This document shows, piece by piece, positions 11,367-21,594 of a stretch of DNA of 64,000 bases (position 1 is its first letter; each line of letters begins with the position of its first letter). This DNA comes from Endomychus coccineus. Its lineage: Eukaryota > Arthropoda > Insecta > Coleoptera > Endomychidae. The notes below the pieces were generated by a model. It did not search any database. It saw nothing but the letters and a program-made list of their open reading frames with translations, and had not been told where the DNA came from. The stretch is taken from NCBI GenBank assembly GCA_958510875.1, contig CAUEHT010000004.1:310001-374000 (forward strand), given 5' to 3'. A program made the position numbers and the translations under genes.

Positions 11367-13400
11367 TTACAGCAAGAATAGAGTTGAAATAAAAATAGCA
11401 CACAAATTTGGAAAATGATCAATGACAACTGAGTTGACAGTATCGTTGAAATAATCATCGAAATCATACAAAGCCTTTCTGACTAAATAATCTTTTATCA
11501 CAGAACAAAAATTATTATAAGGCAACAATTTTAAGTGCGATGGGAGCTTATTGAACATTTTATGACGGTAGTAATTTCTTGAATACCGACATGATTGGAG
11601 TCTAAGGTAGTTTGTGCGTATATCAGCGTTGGTTCTGGTATTAACATCATGAATGTTGCTATTGATTTTGTAGCTCTTGCTCTTATATGTTGCTTTTAAG
11701 GTCTGGTGAATATATAAATAGGGAAATGTCAGTAAACCCAAAAATGAGAAACAATCGCGGATATCATCCCTGAAATTACGTTTTGTTATAATCACTTTTT
11801 CTTGAAACTTAAGTATCCTATTAGCATGTGGAGAATGACCTCAACTTAATTACAAGTAAGCCATGTTGGATACGAAGAGTGATACTAAGTTCATTTGATT
11901 TCTTATAACGAAAATGTTCCTTTATAGATAGTTAGCTACAAGATGATGTTCTCAATAAGAAATCTTCTGAATTGTACCTTATTGAGGTTGTCAAAATCGA
12001 TATTTCTATGTGTGAAGACCATGGTGCTACTTTTTTGAGTATTGAGAGATAACTCATTAAAGATGAACCACTCTCGAAGCTTTTACTAAGTGTCTACCAA
12101 CTTGTTCTTTGAGTCATTGTCGTTATGACTAGCACTAGTGAAATCGTCAACAAACAACAGACGCTCAGACTCCTCAGTTGCCCATTCTATATCATTTATA
12201 AAGAAACGAAACAGAATACGATCAAGAATAGAGCCTTGTGCGCGTCGCCAATATCAGACTCAGTTCCATTTATAACTGTGTACTGCTTTCTGTTCGAAAA
12301 ATATGAGGATACAAGCTTACAGCTAGTGGAATCAAAACGGTAATATTCAAGTTTTTCAATAAGGTGAGTAGAAGACACACAGTCAAAAGCTTCCTTCAAT
12401 AAAAAATCTAAGCACCAGTTATCGAGCCATTTTCCATAACTTCAACTATAGGTTAATTGAATGATTGACTGCTTCTTTAGATCTGGAACCATGAGGTTAT
12501 TGAGAAATAACTGTTTACAATGATCACTCAATGAACAATTGGAATGTAATGGATGAAAATCGTAGATGTTCACGCAAATTTTTAAATTTCGGAGAACCAT
12601 CATGTTATTGTTATATGCACAGTACGTGACGGAAAAGCCTCCTTCAAAGCATTACAGATTTGTTCGAGATAATGACTAAATTTGTTTTGTACGATCATCT
12701 CATTAGAAGGAATGAAATTCCACTATATTTTATAAATTACTTTGAAAAAAATAAGTTTACCTTTCGATGTGAAGGGTCTGTTCAGTGAAGGCAAACATGT
12801 ACTTGATGCAAACGAATCTAATGTGCATAGCCCCTGTTGTCTGACATTCCTTGTTCATATTTTCCGTTCACGATGATTTACAAATTTGATTGAGATATTA
12901 TCTGTACAGTTAAGACCTGTATAAGTCCACGTGATTGTATGTCCAAATGAGTGGTACCAATCCCTGATCTATGAACATTTACAGTCATTGATGTTTCAAA
13001 GTTATTATTAGCAATACATGAGATATGATTACAAATTTCTAAGAACCCTTCAAACCATTTGGTGGTTGATATATCGTTATCACAGCTAGTTGTTCGTTTA
13101 CAAAAATCATTGCAGCGATTTCACATGTCCTTTCAATTGATAAGTTAGAAATATCAGTAAGTTAGTGACTTTTTCTGTTCTCCGTACATAATACCACCGC
13201 TATCTCATGTAGTTCTGAAGAATGACAAACAATTGAGATAGTTCTATAATTCTGTAAGGTACAATTTTATGCTTCAGGTGATGAGAGGAAATGTTCAGTA
13301 AAATACATAATTTCAATGTCAGGGTCATGTAGAAGCCCTGGTACCTTGTTTCTAACTTATTGTATGTTTGAGTGAACTATGTGTACAGTATCCATGGGTT
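11367..13400 (-). pseudogene. Decayed non-LTR retrotransposon (CR1/L2/Jockey-like)
   Basis: Three pieces lie in the right order on the minus strand. Around 13180-13340 is an apurinic-endonuclease-like segment ('PDIEIMYFTEHFL', 'NYRTISIVCHSSE'), interrupted by stops. At 12196-12399 is a reverse-transcriptase segment with 'AFDCVSSTHLIEKLEYY' (the D of RT motif A) and 'SSYFSNRKQYTVING'. At 11367-11795 is the post-RT C-terminal region ('LRLQSCRYSRNYY', 'FNKLPSHLKLL'). Sequence between the pieces is riddled with stops and frameshifts. The order endonuclease, RT, C-terminal region is that of single-ORF2 LINEs with an AP endonuclease. The exact clade is uncertain. The 5' limit is approximate and no poly(A) tail was identified. 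Confidence 0.75.
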
Positions 13401-13911
13401 GTATGTTACACAGATGGTGTTCTTGTATAGACATTTCATCGTCCAAAATAGCGGTTCATTCACTAGCACGCTCCTGATTCTCCCGTTATGTTAGTTACTT
13501 GTTCAAATTTGATGTTAAGGTATTTCACTCCTTCTTGTACCTTTACCTGTCTTTTCCGATAAGGTGTTTGGATATATGGGATGGAGAAATCAAAGGTCAC
13601 AAGCAGAAATGAAATTGATAAGCTCTAGAAAACAACTCAAAATATAATTTCAATTTCGAACATTTTGAAATAATTGAAAAAGGATTTGAATGATAAGTAA
13701 AAAATTTTTCCGGAAATGGTACCCTTCAAAAAAAAACATCAAAATAGTGTAACGACAAAACTGATGTTAGTATTCTTAGACACATGAAGATATAATATAA
13801 TTCTTCAAAATGAACAAACTCAGAAAGATTCAATAAAATAGAAACGATGATCCGAAAGTCGTATGAATGCAATTATGGTTTACTGAATGAACTCAAATAA
13901 AAGCATTGGAA
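13401..13911. other. No recognised feature
   Basis: Possibly the upstream part of the decayed LINE, but no motif is legible. Confidence 0.35.
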
Positions 13912-14073
13912 GTTTGATTTTCACTGATTCAATGAATAAATATACCTATTGTTTCTCTAACACCGTAACTTTTTCAAACAAATATTACAAAGTACTTTCA
14001 ATATTTGTTTGAAGAAGCTACGGTGTTGGCGAAAATATAGTTACATTTATTCATTGAATCAGTGAAATCAAAC
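13912..14073. mobile_element. Hairpin MITE (long inverted repeat)
   Basis: The left arm starts GTTTGATTTTCACTGATTC and the right arm ends with its near-exact complement at 14073. The two arms, each about 70 nt, pair imperfectly along their length (for example 'aacaccgtaact' against 'agctacggtgtt'), around a short A/T-rich centre. The whole is about 162 bp and non-coding. This is the shape of a foldback or miniature inverted-repeat element. Confidence 0.7.
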
Positions 14074-14150
14074 TTTTAATCGTTGTTTTATTCAAGTCTG
14101 GAATGTATTTTCATCACGGAATAGTGATTTCAAAGTTACCACTAGTGAGG

Positions 14151-14525
14151 GTGCTCCAGTAAAATCTACACTTGTAAGTAAATTGAATATAAGACGAAAC
14201 AAAATTGTTGAATGAACGCAAACAGAGATAAATCAAAACACTTGATGAAGTCAGCATACACAAATGGAATGTTATGCATTCGATTATGAAAAATGAAATT
14301 CAACTTCGAATTTTTTCGAAAGAAATTGATTTCATTTTGTGCTCCAGTTAAAACTACTTGTGTAAGTAGATTAAATTTATTACTTGAACAAATTGTTGAA
14401 TGCACATAAGTTGAAATGAATCAAAAGACTTCATAAAGTCAGCATACACAAATGAAATTTTTCACAGTTGACTACGAAAAATAATATTTAGCTTCGAATA
14501 TTTTTGAAAGAAATTGATTCATTCA
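14151..14525. repeat. Tandem duplication, period 188 bp
   Basis: Both units begin GTGCTCCAGT (14151 and 14339) and share 'aagtcagcatacacaaatg' and the ending 'gaaagaaattgat'. Identity is moderate, so the duplication is not recent. No coding content. Confidence 0.75.
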
Positions 14526-14639
14526 GCAAACATAAGTGATCACTTTTTTACTAGTCTCACTGTACATAATAAATTGTACTACTGATGAGAGATGATCACC
14601 TTTATCCACTTAAAATACTATTGAAGTACTGAAGACCTT

Positions 14640-15030
14640 TCGGCTACCAAGTAGTTATCATCATTTAAATACTACTTGGGGATAATAATTTGAACAACGG
14701 GTTACCCTCAGCTGGAGATGGATCAGAATTTAATAAATTGCTTTTTTGTTTATACATTTCCATCCCTTCTAAATTACTAAGATATTAGTCCCTATTGTGT
14801 TTTAAAAGTGATGTATAACTGATATGACCTGTATTCAAAATATGTTCGGTTACCGCTGATTTTCCACCATTATTCTCTATATGGCCAAGATGTTCCTTAT
14901 TACGAGTGTAATGTTATTTCTAGTTTGACTCACATAGCATTTTGAACACGACTCACAATTGATTTTGTAAATCCCGGATTTGTCGAATTGGCGTTGCCTA
15001 AACGGTGTTTTAGCTTGTTCTCACATCTAT
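14640..15030 (-). pseudogene. Penelope-like element 1, GIY-YIG endonuclease part
   Basis: On the minus strand the frame near 14975-14840 reads GIYKINCESC, then KCYVSQTR, followed in a shifted frame by GHIENNGGKSAVTEHILNTGH. This is the GIY-YIG endonuclease with the Cys cluster typical of Penelope-like elements (PLEs). GIY is at 14967-14975; the second signature is YVS instead of YVG/YIG (14928-14936), and several frameshifts follow. The element continues at 23143: the joint 'cacatctat|aaactggttc' is restored if 15031-23142 plus one CTAT copy is removed, matching the second PLE at about 23990-24010. The tail near 14640-14700 is the expected PLE 3' region. Confidence 0.85.
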
Positions 15031-15625
15031 TATAACGTGTTCCTTGCGATTTTTCGGTATATTGCTTACTGCGTAAGCTTACAGTCCTCGTGCGCCAGAT
15101 TTTTCCCAAAGGTTTACTCCTTTTTGAGGACTTCTGCTAGGGTCCTCTCCACAAGGCTTGTCACTATGCTACCTAAAGATAGCCTTGTCCCTAAGATAGC
15201 TACAGTGAAGTATAACCAGGGTTCAATGGGCAGAAAACAGTATCAGAATTGTAGGATTTAATTACAATTGATACCTGGTTAGAACTCAGCTCGTTAAAGA
15301 TGGAGCAGAAATAATTTAATAAAACAGGGAATTCCAAATATCAAAATATATAATGATTTTAACAAGTACACTTTCAGAATAATCAATTTAAATGCAATTG
15401 AACGGTATTATTTCACAAAATTACACCCAGACGGAAAAATGTAATGAAGCTCAAACGGTAAATGAAAACTCTTTCAACCTATCTATTCTACGATAAGTTC
15501 GGTAACTAAATTCAATTCAGCGGTACGGCATCGGTTGATAAATGATTCAGAATGATCAATTTGCGGAAAAGTACGAATCAAACAGGTCCCAGCGTAATGA
15601 GCGGTATTCGGTAAATCTTTGATAG
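15031..15625 (-). mobile_element. Solo LTR of gypsy family B, 3' part
   Basis: This is the reverse complement of the end of the family-B LTR (compare about 30440-31027), including the 'ctaccctagggacaagactatc' and 'gtatcaattgtaact' regions. It is flanked on the left by CTAT (15027-15030), matching CTAT at 23143-23146 beyond the other half. With the gypsy A insertion removed, the LTR is about 2.14 kb, slightly longer than the 2,045-bp LTR at 28983. No internal family-B sequence lies between the target duplications, so it is a solo LTR left by LTR-LTR recombination. Confidence 0.85.
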
Positions 15626-15866
15626 TGTAATATCCTTTAGTATTATTGTATTATAGTGTATTGAACTTATATCAAACAAATAGTTGCACATAAATGCAAT
15701 TCTTGCAAATACTTGCTGATCCAACAGGTCACGGGTATAATGAACTGCTAAGTGATGTCGATTGTAATATGTATGTATTTAGGACAGTAATAAATCAGAT
15801 ACGAGATGGGGAAGAAGTATGTCTTTTAATTATGCTATAACCTCCCCATAGTAGGGATACTTTACA
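15626..15866 (+). repeat. Gypsy A 5' LTR
   Basis: 241 bp, starting TGTAATATCC and ending ACTTTACA. It differs from the 3' LTR only at three transitions near its first third (TATTG/TATCG, ATATC/ATATT and CAATT/CAACT). Confidence 0.95.
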
Positions 15867-15880
15867 TGGCGATCCTGCCT
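15867..15880 (+). promoter_or_regulatory. Gypsy A primer-binding site
   Basis: TGGCGATCCTGCC starts directly after the LTR, as a tRNA primer-binding site should. The TGGCGA start resembles the tRNA-Arg-type site I associate with 412/mdg1, but I cannot assign the tRNA with certainty. Confidence 0.6.
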
Positions 15881-15949
15881 ATTCGTACCTTGTGAGTCCA
15901 TACCAGTTAAGTTAGTGTAAGTGTAAAACATTTTGAAAAAAAAAAAAAA

Positions 15950-16159
15950 ATGGGTTCATCGCAAACGAAAGAATAAGTAGTGGTTGCTGCAGCCGGTAAC
16001 AGTGGCGGACAAAGCATTACAACTATGCGAGATATTTTTGGACTTACCGGGACTGTCTTAATAGTGGCAGTTATATTAGCATTCTGTTGTTACCGATGTA
16101 AACAAAATTTCGAGAAGAAAATTAGGAGAGAAATTGCAAGAAGTAGGGATCAAGTTTAG
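15950..16159 (+). pseudogene. Small upstream ORF of gypsy A: myristoylation-like start plus membrane segment
   Basis: An ATG after an A-run opens a 69-codon frame that ends at TAG 16157-16159, 137 bp before gag. Codon 9 is TAA (15974-15976); the rest of the frame is open. The start MGSSQTK has Gly2 and Thr6-Lys7, the pattern of an N-myristoylation signal. About 35 residues in is a hydrophobic stretch (GLTGTVLIVAVILAFCCY) that fits one transmembrane helix, followed by a basic tail (RCKQNFEKKIRRE). The layout suggests a small membrane-anchored protein made from the element's leader. I recall short upstream frames in some 412/mdg1-group elements but cannot confirm homology. Function unknown; it could also be a chance frame, though its composition argues against that. 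Confidence 0.55.
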
Positions 16160-16296
16160 TTCAAATCCATTATTACCTACAAGTGAAAAAAAAAAAAATA
16201 AGAACAATGAACACAATTATAAGCAATAGTGAGGTGTGCTCAAGTGTGCCAAACGTCCGAGAATGATGCTAACACCATAATAATTGTCACCAGTCC

Positions 16297-17517
16297 ATGT
16301 CAGCTATCACCGAATTTCAACACCTATTGGAAGAAGTGAAAGTGCTACACCGAAACCTCAACAAGGATAATGACAGCCGACGGAAAGACATTCAAGTGAC
16401 TAAACGTAAGATTAAGAAGTCAGATAATTTTAAATTAGAATTTGTAGAATTAAGGAAAAATTTTAATAGTAAGAGTTATGAAAAAACTACTGTACAAGAA
16501 GCAAAGGCATACGTAGAGTCAATTTCAAAATTTATTGAACTTATTGAGGAAGTTTTAAAATATAGGTTAACAGAAAATGAGTTTGAGGAACATAAGTCTT
16601 TGATCTCCTCTGAAACAGCTCAACATATATCAGAACATAGTAGCGTAAATATAAAAGGAAAGATGGCTGGTAATTTTGATTTAAAAACAGCTGCGGGTAT
16701 GTTGCCTATTATGAACGGAACGGAAACAGTTACTCAACAACTTATTGATGCCATAGAGTTATATGATGCGTTACTTGATAACAATGGTCAAGCTTTATTA
16801 ACAACATATGTTATAAAAAGGTGTCTTTCAAAAAGCGCAAAACTGAGATTATCCCAAACTTATGCAACTAACACGAATTTAATTGCTGATCTTAAAAAGT
16901 ACTTCATAACTACAAAATCTTCTGCAGTTTTAGCGGTACAATTAAGCAATGCTAGACAAGGGGGTAAGTCTATTGAAAAATTTGGAGAAAATATCGAATT
17001 ACTGGTAGATCTTACTATTACTCAAGCGGAAGGTAATCAAAATGCTCTGCAAATATTACGTTCAGCTAATGAAAAGATAGCAATCAATGCGTTTGCAAAT
17101 GGATTACAAAATAAAGAATTGCGAACTATTATCAAAGCTAGGAATTATTCTAAATTAAACGAAGCTATTTGTGGGGCAAAAGAGGAAGACGTGCCACAGA
17201 GAGACCAAAACGTTTTTTACATGCGTGGGCGTGCTAATTATAGTAAACGAGGTTGCAATTACCGGGGTAACTACAGAGTTCAAAATTCATCGTCAAGTAA
17301 GTTCACGGGAAATCACAAACCGCAATATAATAAACAAAGTTCAAATCAGTATAGAGGTCAAAATTCTCATAGAGGTAGATTTAGAAATAATATGCATAGG
17401 GTTTATCATGTAGACAGTAGTTTCAATCCAGGTACAAGGAACAATGGTGCACACGAATTACGAGGTACTTCGGAAAACGAAACATTTTTTCGAGGCCCAA
17501 AGGAGGAAACAAATTAA
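16297..17517 (+). CDS. gag: Gypsy A Gag
   Basis: An intact 406-codon frame starting at ATG 16297. The N-terminal half is charged and helical, and the middle (about residues 120-290, from 'NFDLKTAAGMLPIM' to 'ANGLQNKELRTII') is a retrotransposon capsid domain. The C-terminus (about 310-380) has no CCHC knuckle; instead it is basic and rich in Arg-Gly and Asn (RGRANYSKRG, YRGQNSHRGRFR), presumably the RNA-binding part. Gag forms the particle that packages element RNA. Its end overlaps the protease frame by 74 bp, the usual place for programmed frameshifting; the apparent shift is +1, but decay could have altered it. Confidence 0.9.
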   Translation: MSAITEFQHLLEEVKVLHRNLNKDNDSRRKDIQVTKRKIKKSDNFKLEFVELRKNFNSKSYEKTTVQEAKAYVESISKFIELIEEVLKYRLTENEFEEHKSLISSETAQHISEHSSVNIKGKMAGNFDLKTAAGMLPIMNGTETVTQQLIDAIELYDALLDNNGQALLTTYVIKRCLSKSAKLRLSQTYATNTNLIADLKKYFITTKSSAVLAVQLSNARQGGKSIEKFGENIELLVDLTITQAEGNQNALQILRSANEKIAINAFANGLQNKELRTIIKARNYSKLNEAICGAKEEDVPQRDQNVFYMRGRANYSKRGCNYRGNYRVQNSSSSKFTGNHKPQYNKQSSNQYRGQNSHRGRFRNNMHRVYHVDSSFNPGTRNNGAHELRGTSENETFFRGPKEETN

Positions 17518-18043
17518 AGATAACGGTGTAATTTTTAGTTTAAACGGTTTGAATTTTGTACGAATGATGTATGGAGATAAGGAGCTATCATTTCTGGTAG
17601 ATACAGGAGCATCGGTGAGCACTATTTTTGAAAAATATTTAGAAAAGAATCAGATAATAAACTTTTCAAAAAAAGTGCGAGTCAAAGGAATTTCGGGATC
17701 AAAATATTCACATGGTTCTGCAAATATAAAAATGCAAGTTAGCAACAATATAAAAGTATATCATGAATTTTTGGTGATGGATGAGTTTGAATGTGGTATG
17801 CATGGAGTGATTGGTTCAGATTTTTTTCAAAAACATTCAGCGAATTTAGATTTCGAGAAATCTACATTTTCGTTTTGGTATAAGGAAGAAAGAATTTCAT
17901 TACCCATGTACTCAAATTATGAGAAGAGCGTTACTTTACCAGCTCGATGTGAAATAATTAAATTCTTTCAAGTTGATACTAGCAAGGATTGTGTTGTGTT
18001 AAGAGATGAATTATGTGACGGTGTTTTATTGCCGGTACATTAG
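17444..18043 (+). pseudogene. pol: Gypsy A Pol, protease part, ends in a frame break
   Basis: This frame overlaps the end of gag. It carries the aspartic protease active site FLVDTGASVST (Asp codon near 17597) and the matching HGVIGSDFF near the domain end. A stop at 18041-18043 precedes the RT frame, which opens in another frame at about 18064; comparison of the frames suggests loss of one base just before the stop. The protease itself looks complete. It would cut the Gag-Pol polyprotein. Confidence 0.85.
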
Positions 18044-18063
18044 CTAAACCTGATAACGGCAAC

Positions 18064-19482
18064 ATGATACCTATTAGATTACTCAACACGAGGGATCAAG
18101 ATATTATAATAAAAAACTTCAAACCAAAAATCGACATGCTAGACAATTATCAAATATGTAACTTCAGTAAGGAAAATACAAAGTCAGTAAGTCGCGTGGA
18201 TGAGTTGTTTAACTTAATAAAAATGGATCATTTGAATAAAGAGGAAAAGTTTTCTTTACAAAGAGTTTGTGCAAAATATGCCGACGTTTTTCATTTAGAG
18301 AACGACCCTCTAAACGTAACAAACGTGTATAAACAAAAAATTTACCTACAAAAATCTACAACACCAGCGTATGTGAAACCTTATCGGTTACCTCAATCGC
18401 AAAAAGACGTAGTACATAAAGAAATTGAGAATATGTTAAAAAACAAAATTATAGAAGAAGCTCAATCAGATTGGTCAGCACCATTATTAATTATTCCTAA
18501 AAAAGCGGATCAAACAGGAGAAAAGAAATGGCGTATAGTCATAGACTATAGAATTCTCAATAATAAAATTCAAGACGATAAATTTCCATTACCATGTATT
18601 ACAGACATTTTAGATTCACTTTCAGGTTCTGTTTATTTTTCACATCTAGATCTTGCTCAAGGTTACTTTCAAGTAGAATTAGATCGTGAAAGTAGACCAT
18701 ATACTGCCTTCAGTACCGATCAAGGGCAATATCAAATGACAAGGATCCCAATGGGATTAAAAACAAGTCCCAGTGGATTTTCAAGAGCAATGACTATTGC
18801 AATGACGGGAGTAACCCACGACATTTGCTTTATTTATTTAGATGATTTAATTGTTTTTGGTAATAACTTACAAAATCACAACAAAAATTTAACTAAAGTT
18901 TTACAAAGATTAAAAGAGGTAAATTTAAAACTGAATCCTAACAAGTGCGAATTTTTGAAAAAAGATATTTTATATCTAGGTCATATAATTTCGGCGGAAG
19001 GTGTCTCTCCTGATCCTTCTAAAATTCAGACAATTCATAATTATCCAATTCCAAGTGATGGCAACGCCACCAAGCGATTTGTAGCATTTGCCAATTACTA
19101 CAGAAAATATATTGAAGAATTTGCACATATTGCAGCTCCCTTGAATAACCTTACAAGAAAAGGTGTAACATTCAAGTGGACAGAAGAGTGTCAAAAATCT
19201 TTCGAAACCCTAAAAAGGGCTTTAATTAACCACCCTATATTGCAGTATCCCAATTTTTCGAAAGACAATTGTTTCATTTTGAAAACGGACGCATCCGGGT
19301 ACGCGATTGGTTCGGTTCTTTGTAATGGGGACGATAAACCAGTGGCGTACGCCAGTAGATCTCTTAATAAATCAGAAAAAAATTACAGTACTATAGAAAA
19401 GGAACTACTTGCTATAGTGTGGGCAGTCAAACATTTTAGACCTTACCTTTACGGGCGGACATTCACGATATACTGTGAATGA
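18064..19482 (+). pseudogene. pol: Gypsy A Pol, reverse transcriptase and RNase H
   Basis: 472 open codons. RT motifs run in order: WRIVIDYRILN, FPLPCITDILDSL, SHLDLAQGYFQVEL, FSTDQGQYQMTRIPMGLK and the catalytic FIYLDDLIVF (about 18828-18857). The connection region (LGHIISAEGV, YYRKYIEEFA) follows, then RNase H with ILKTDASGYAIGSVL and STIEKELLAIVWAVKHFRPY. The frame ends at TGA 19480-19482, where the last RNase H motif is cut by a small deletion and frame change; integrase continues in the frame from 19479. The RT catalytic residues are intact. Confidence 0.92.
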
Positions 19483-21131
19483 CTAACCCATCAAGTAGAC
19501 TGACAAAATTCCGATTGACTTTGCAAGAATACGATTTTAGAGTTAAATATATAAAAGGCAAAGACAACGTAACAGCTGATGCATTATCAAGAATAGAAAT
19601 AACCGCAAATGAACTCAAAACCATGAGTTATCAGATAACTGAGACTGAATGTCATGTTGTAACAAGATCTCAAAGCAGAAACTTAGCATCAAATGTCACA
19701 GACACTTTTAGCAATCCTCTGGACAAACGGATAGGCCACCCGGGAGTCGTGGAATTGTTAAAATGCCCTGATAATTTTGCTGAATTACGTTTCATATCTA
19801 AGCGAGACTTTAAAACAATAAGCGAAAATGAAAATTATGAACAGGTGTTACATAATATAATTTACCATAAAAGCTTACAAATAATGTTTATTCCTCAAGA
19901 AACTCGATCAACGCTGACTTATAGAACATTGTTGAGAGACTTGAGAATAATTTGTATGAAATATAATATTCCGGAATTGTTAATTATTGAAAATGAAAGA
20001 TGTGCACAAAGTATAAAAGAGTTAATAAATATTTCACATGACATAAAAAACGCAGGTATAAAAATTTCTATTGTAAAAGGAGTTACAAATATAACTGATC
20101 CCGACACAAGACAACTTATTTTAAATGACTTTCATATGTTACCTACAGGGGGACATGGGGGTATCAATCGTACGTACAACAACATCAAAAAATACTACCT
20201 ATGGCCCGGTATGAGGAAAGACATTGAAAATTTTATAAAACGATGTGACGACTGTCAGAGATACAAACATACTATACCTAACAGACAGCCTATGACAATA
20301 ACGACTACAGCATCATATCCTTTCCGAAAAAATTTTCTCGATTTAGTTGGTCCTTTAGATTTAGACTCGGATGAAAATCGCTATATACTAACATTGCAGT
20401 GTGAGTTAACAAAATTTGTAGAAGGATATGCTTTGCCGAATAAGGAAGCGACAACAGTTGCTAAGGCTTTTGTTGATAATTTTATTTTACGATACGGAAT
20501 TCCGGATGAAATAGCGACGGACAGAGGGACTGAATTTTTGTCAAAAACGTTGAAGGAAACTTGCAAGCTATTACAAATTAATCAATTACACTCGACAGCA
20601 TATCATCATCAATCTCTGGGTGCTCTAGAGAATTCACATAAATCTTTAGGAAACTATTTACGTATTCAAGTATCTAAAAATTTAAACACTTGGAGTTCGT
20701 GGGTACCATATTGGTGTTTCGCATTCAATAATACGGTACATACAGAAACGAAATAAACCCCTTATGAACTAGTATTCGGTGAAACATGCAAATTACCATC
20801 CAATATTAGTAATAGTATTGACCTACTCTATAGTTTTGACGATTACCCACTCCAATTGAAGTATAGGTTGCAACAAGCATGGGATGATGCTAGAAATAAC
20901 TTGATGGCATCAAAAGTTAAGAGAAAAAACCGATACGACTTTAAAACTAAAGATATAAGTTATAGCATAGGGAGTACGGTTATGATCAAAAATGAATCAG
21001 GAAGTAAATATGATTGTTTGTTCAAAGGTCCTTTCGTAGTAGTAGAGGAACAAGACCCTAACATCATTGTCAATATTGAAGGCAAATTGGTAAAAGTTCA
21101 CAAAAATAGAATCAAGTCATATTACACCTAG
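19479..21131 (+). pseudogene. pol: Gypsy A Pol, integrase, one nonsense codon
   Basis: The same frame runs from 19479 to the stop at 21131, interrupted only by TAA 20754-20756. It holds the end of RNase H (TADALSRIE), the HHCC zinc finger (His residues near 'DFHMLPTGGHGG', CDDCQRYK), and the catalytic D, D(35)E core: FLDLVGPLD, ATDRGTEFL, and the Glu of GALENSHKS, 36 residues after the second Asp. The premature stop is just before TPYELVFG; the rest of the C-terminal domain (to KVHKNRIKSYYT) stays open, so the nonsense change looks young. No chromodomain and no env frame follow. Confidence 0.92.
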
Positions 21132-21345
21132 CAGGATAATAATGAAAAAAAAAAAAAAAAATAAAAATAAAGTTTAATGATGTTTTTTTATGCTTAATTA
21201 TTAATATGTATATGTATTAGGATTAATAATTGAATCAGAGGTAAAGCTATTTAGATATAATTATTGGGATTATTGTATATTAATTTTAAGTTAATGGTTA
21301 TAAAAAATATTTTGATATAAAAACAAAATTTTTTTTATTTTTCCC

Positions 21346-21353
21346 GAGGGAGA
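21346..21353 (+). promoter_or_regulatory. Gypsy A polypurine tract
   Basis: GAGGGAGA lies directly before the 3' LTR, where the plus-strand primer is expected. Confidence 0.65.
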
Positions 21354-21594
21354 TGTAATATCCTTTAGTATTATTGTATTATAGTGTATCGAACTTATAT
21401 TAAACAAATAGTTGCACATAAATGCAACTCTTGCAAATACTTGCTGATCCAACAGGTCACGGGTATAATGAACTGCTAAGTGATGTCGATTGTAATATGT
21501 ATGTATTTAGGACAGTAATAAATCAGATACGAGATGGGGAAGAAGTATGTCTTTTAATTATGCTATAACCTCCCCATAGTAGGGATACTTTACA
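21354..21594 (+). repeat. Gypsy A 3' LTR
   Basis: 241 bp, TGTAATATCC...ACTTTACA, followed by the ATAG target copy. Confidence 0.95.

Larger units (their letters stand above)
15626..21594 (+). mobile_element. Ty3/gypsy element A (412/mdg1-like), complete ends
   Basis: Two 241-bp LTRs (15626-15866 and 21354-21594) bound a 5.5-kb interior with gag, protease, reverse transcriptase, RNase H and integrase in gypsy order and no env. ATAG is duplicated on both sides (15622-15625 and 21595-21598), the 4-bp target duplication of Ty3/gypsy integrases. The insertion lies inside the solo LTR of family B. RT wording such as DILDSL, 'AMTIAM' and 'RFVAFANYYRKYI' resembles the 412/mdg1 branch. Coding lesions: a stop in the upstream small frame, a frame break between protease and RT, a frame break at the end of RNase H and a stop in integrase. 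By eye the LTRs differ at three positions, so insertion was recent relative to its neighbours. Confidence 0.95.
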
